From Paenalcaligenes hominis (lineage in GTDB: Bacteria; Pseudomonadota; Gammaproteobacteria; Burkholderiales; Burkholderiaceae_B), in assembly GCF_011927625.1 (NCBI RefSeq), contig NZ_JAATIZ010000001.1, positions 310,001-374,000 of the forward strand: DNA of 64,000 nucleotides, given 5' to 3'. A program made the position numbers and the translations under genes. Below the pieces are notes generated by a model that worked only from the letters and a program-made list of their open reading frames with translations, was not told the DNA's origin and searched no databases. This document shows positions 61,746-64,000 of the stretch, one piece after another. Each line of letters starts with the position of its first letter. Position 1 is the stretch's first letter.

Positions 61746-63101
61746 GTGTTGAATATTAAAAAATGGTGGCGCAGTACCGCCGCTTCGTCACCCGTATGGA
61801 AATACCATCTGGATTATCCCAGTACCGAGCACGGTCAACCCAAAGAAAAAACAGGCTGGGTAGTACAAGGTTGGGTGTTAGTAAAGCCGCAGGTGTATCG
61901 TGACTTAAAGCAACCGCCGTATTTAAGCGTAAAGCTAAACGAACAACTAGAGCGTTGTATACCTTTAGATCGGAATCGACCGGATGTGGTGTCGACGTTT
62001 AAGCATGCTCAGGCCCAAGAACAGTGTGGCTTTCGCCTTGCTTTGCCTTTGTCGGGCACAAAATTGCAATTGCGGCTGCATATTAATGATCAAAGCTATG
62101 CGTTGATTGATTTGAGCTTACCCGTGGCAACACCGGAAAATGACGCGGAGCCAGAGCCTCTGAAAGTGTTGCAGGGCCATCAGGATTGGCTGTTTTTAGA
62201 TAACGATACGAATTTCAGTGTAGATCAGCATCGTGGGCTGTTGCGGCTAAGTAAAAAGTGCTTGGCGGATTGGCAGCGCTACATTCAAGACTGGCAAACA
62301 CACATGGCGGTCTGGGATAACCGTGCCTTGTTTTTAATTGCGCCTACCAAAGAAAGTGTGCTTAGCCACTATTACCCGTACCAAGCTGCAGCCTCGGGTT
62401 TATTTGATGAGGTGTTTGCGCAGATGCCGTCAGACATGTACTTGTACCCTACCCAAGAGCTCCAAGCGTTGGGAGATGCGTCGTATTACAAAACAGACAC
62501 CCATTGGACGCATCAGGGGGCGCAGCGTGTCGTGGAATCGGTAGCGCAACGTTTGGGCTTAGATGGTTGCGAGGTGCAAGCCGTATTTGTCCAAGACACC
62601 TATCAAACACGTGAACATGTGGGTGATTTGGGCAATAAACTCACACCACCGTTTTCTCAGCCTGCCTCTTTTTTGACAGGCATGCATTACAAAAAATGGG
62701 TGGTATTTGATAACGCGCTGCCTAATTTTGGCCGTGTGGTCTTGATGCAAAATCACAATGCATTACACGATGCGCTTTGTCTGGTTTTTGGTTCCTCGTC
62801 CAGTTATTCTTTATTAAGTTATTTGTGTCGAATCTTCCAACGTGTGCTGGTGGCCCATACGGCAGGACATATTGATTTAGCGATGTTAAATGCCACGCAG
62901 CCCACTTATGTAATTGCCCAAACGAATGCACGTTTTATGGTGCGGCCTCCGACCTTTGAGCATAGTGTTAGCGCTACAGTCAAACAGAAAAGCCGCGCCT
63001 TAACTGCCGAGCAAAAAGAAGCATTAACCGTCATAGAAAAACCAGAGGGGAGCGAACTGATTGCTCAGCTGGGTCTAGACCTCTATTTACCTGTGCTATG
63101 A
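61746..63101 (+). CDS. AlgX/AlgJ-like SGNH acetyltransferase domain protein
   Basis: 451 residues from a GTG at 61746 with AGGA four to five bases upstream. The first 125 residues are beta-rich (GWVVQGWVLVKPQVYRDL). About 135-430 resembles AlgJ/AlgX-type SGNH enzymes that O-acetylate exopolysaccharides: opening GHQDWLFLDNDTNFS, the D-x-H motif in YYKTDTHWTHQGA, and the nucleophile Ser in FGSSSSYS. No signal peptide or membrane segment is seen, so it would act in the cytoplasm, unlike periplasmic AlgJ/AlgX. It overlaps the next gene by 4 bases (ATGA). Confidence 0.8.
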   Translation: MLNIKKWWRSTAASSPVWKYHLDYPSTEHGQPKEKTGWVVQGWVLVKPQVYRDLKQPPYLSVKLNEQLERCIPLDRNRPDVVSTFKHAQAQEQCGFRLALPLSGTKLQLRLHINDQSYALIDLSLPVATPENDAEPEPLKVLQGHQDWLFLDNDTNFSVDQHRGLLRLSKKCLADWQRYIQDWQTHMAVWDNRALFLIAPTKESVLSHYYPYQAAASGLFDEVFAQMPSDMYLYPTQELQALGDASYYKTDTHWTHQGAQRVVESVAQRLGLDGCEVQAVFVQDTYQTREHVGDLGNKLTPPFSQPASFLTGMHYKKWVVFDNALPNFGRVVLMQNHNALHDALCLVFGSSSSYSLLSYLCRIFQRVLVAHTAGHIDLAMLNATQPTYVIAQTNARFMVRPPTFEHSVSATVKQKSRALTAEQKEALTVIEKPEGSELIAQLGLDLYLPVL

Positions 63102-64000
63102 GTTTTTCATCGTTTTCAGCGCAGTGGTTTTTAATACAAGCGCAGTTGCCTGTTAGACACAGTGGTATTCACGCCGAGTTGATTTACCAAGATCACAGCC
63201 AGCTACAACGCTTGCCCTTGTCCGTTACTCATAAAGGCAGGTTGTTTGAGGTAGTGCGTTTAAGTGCAGGGCAGCAGCTACTTCGAGTTGACATTCATGT
63301 GGACGGGCAAGGTACGGATGAACCGGTTCAGATCCAGACGATCTCGGTAGCCCAGGCTTATTACTGGATGTGGCACCGAGTGGCCTTTATGTGGCATATT
63401 ATGCCCGCCAGTTTGCGACGCCGTATGGGCTTTATGCCCGCATTAAAACGCTCGTTTTACCAAGGGTATCGATTACTTAGCTCTTTTCGTTATCATTACC
63501 CAGCTCCTGACTATGCACAGTGGTTAGCACGGTATTGGCAATTACAGCCTTCACATAAAAAGGCAATTCAACGATTTAAAGCAAGGTTGCCAAGGCACTC
63601 TAGCTATAGCGTGGTAATTGATGCCAGAAGCGCTTCGGCAATAGAAATAGAACAAAGCCTAACATCTGTACATGCCCAAGAGGGCTTTGCTTGTGAGCCT
63701 CTGATTTGGCGACAGCAGGTGCCTGAAATCACCACACATTATGTGCTGCATATGAAAGCGGGTTGTGTTCTGCGACCGTGGGCGGTGGCTTGGTTTTTGT
63801 GGCAACAACAGCAGCAGCCCGACCTTGACTGCATTTACAGTGATCACGATCACCACACGGCTCAAGGTGAAATGAAAACGCCTTATTTTAAGCCAGACTG
63901 GTCGCTGGAGTTGCAATACAGTACTGCTTATGTGGGCGAGGTGGTGTGGGTAAAAAAAACGGCGTATGAAGAAAATTGTCGCTATCACGCCCACGATTTT
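63098..64000 (+). CDS. Glycosyltransferase family 2 protein, 3' end beyond the window
   Basis: Translated by hand from the ATG at 63098, which overlaps the upstream stop; the frame is open to the right edge (301 residues). The N-terminal part is specific to this gene (LIYQDHSQLQRLPLSVTHKG). From about residue 180 it shows GT2 features: SVVIDARSASAIEIEQS, then YVLHMKAGCVLRPWAV, and the IYSDHDHH...FKPDWSLELQYS motif common in large GT2 enzymes of the rhamnosyltransferase type. Part of the capsule operon. Confidence 0.82.
   Translation, partial: MSFSSFSAQWFLIQAQLPVRHSGIHAELIYQDHSQLQRLPLSVTHKGRLFEVVRLSAGQQLLRVDIHVDGQGTDEPVQIQTISVAQAYYWMWHRVAFMWHIMPASLRRRMGFMPALKRSFYQGYRLLSSFRYHYPAPDYAQWLARYWQLQPSHKKAIQRFKARLPRHSSYSVVIDARSASAIEIEQSLTSVHAQEGFACEPLIWRQQVPEITTHYVLHMKAGCVLRPWAVAWFLWQQQQQPDLDCIYSDHDHHTAQGEMKTPYFKPDWSLELQYSTAYVGEVVWVKKTAYEENCRYHAHDF

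Overview
The window is a chromosomal segment of a beta-proteobacterium, most likely an Alcaligenaceae member (Paenalcaligenes/Alcaligenes-like). This is inferred from gene content: a Bug-type orphan binding protein, a thioredoxin-MsrA-MsrB fusion, many LysR regulators, a TRAP transporter beside a fused hydantoinase, and a group 2 (Kps/Ctr) capsule locus. No rRNA marker is present, so the genus is not proven. Most genes look close to 50% G+C. The capsule genes from about 52.7 to 58.3 kb and the 4.1-5.0 kb spacers look AT-richer by eye.

Layout. (1) 1-4.1 kb, minus strand: a c-di-GMP receiver/GGDEF/EAL protein cut by the left edge, coupled to a large hybrid histidine kinase whose receiver has Asn where the phospho-Asp should be. 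(2) 4.4-7.4 kb: small orphan genes and an IS200/IS605 element with an intact tnpB and a dead tnpA. (3) 7.5-9.2 kb: umuDC under an SOS box. (4) 9.5-11.9 kb: a secreted Trx-MsrA-MsrB protein and an SDR reductase. (5) 11.9-19.1 kb, minus strand: a five-gene cassette of response regulator, histidine kinase, binding protein, fused permease and ATPase. The kinase carries its own C-terminal copy of the periplasmic binding domain, and an OmpR-type direct repeat lies in front of the free binding-protein gene. This is the most striking system in the window. (6) 19.3-27.0 kb: a LysR regulator, a fused hydantoinase/oxoprolinase and a TRAP transporter (uptake plus ring-opening hydrolysis of a cyclic amide or lactam-like acid). 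(7) 27.3-34.9 kb: an MFS carrier, a sulfatase-family hydrolase with a Bug protein and divergent LysR, then small housekeeping genes (lipoprotein, methyltransferase, cold-shock protein, MgtC-like). (8) 34.9-38.6 kb: an acyltransferase, tRNA-Ile(CAU), a decayed integrase, a RelE/ParE-type toxin-antitoxin pair, a YjfB-like protein and a LysR. (9) 38.7-44.0 kb: mgtE, prpF and a divergent aconitase-family gene. (10) 44.0-44.8 kb: a non-coding duplicated element with long inverted-repeat arms. (11) 44.8-64 kb: capsule genes in two blocks, kpsC alone and then kpsE-kpsD-kpsM-GT-ATP-grasp-ugd-kpsT-coiled-coil-GT-AlgX-like-GT, separated by five unrelated genes.

How the parts work together. The capsule block holds most of an ABC-transporter-dependent export system: KpsM/KpsT transporter, KpsE and outer-membrane export channel, and the KpsC beta-Kdo linker enzyme. 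It also has precursor supply (UDP-glucose dehydrogenase) and decoration or polymerisation enzymes. Several of these proteins share a roughly 40-residue module (FD..YYL...DV...HF...G..EGR type). kpsS, kpsF and kpsU are not in the window, and the last glycosyltransferase runs off the right edge.
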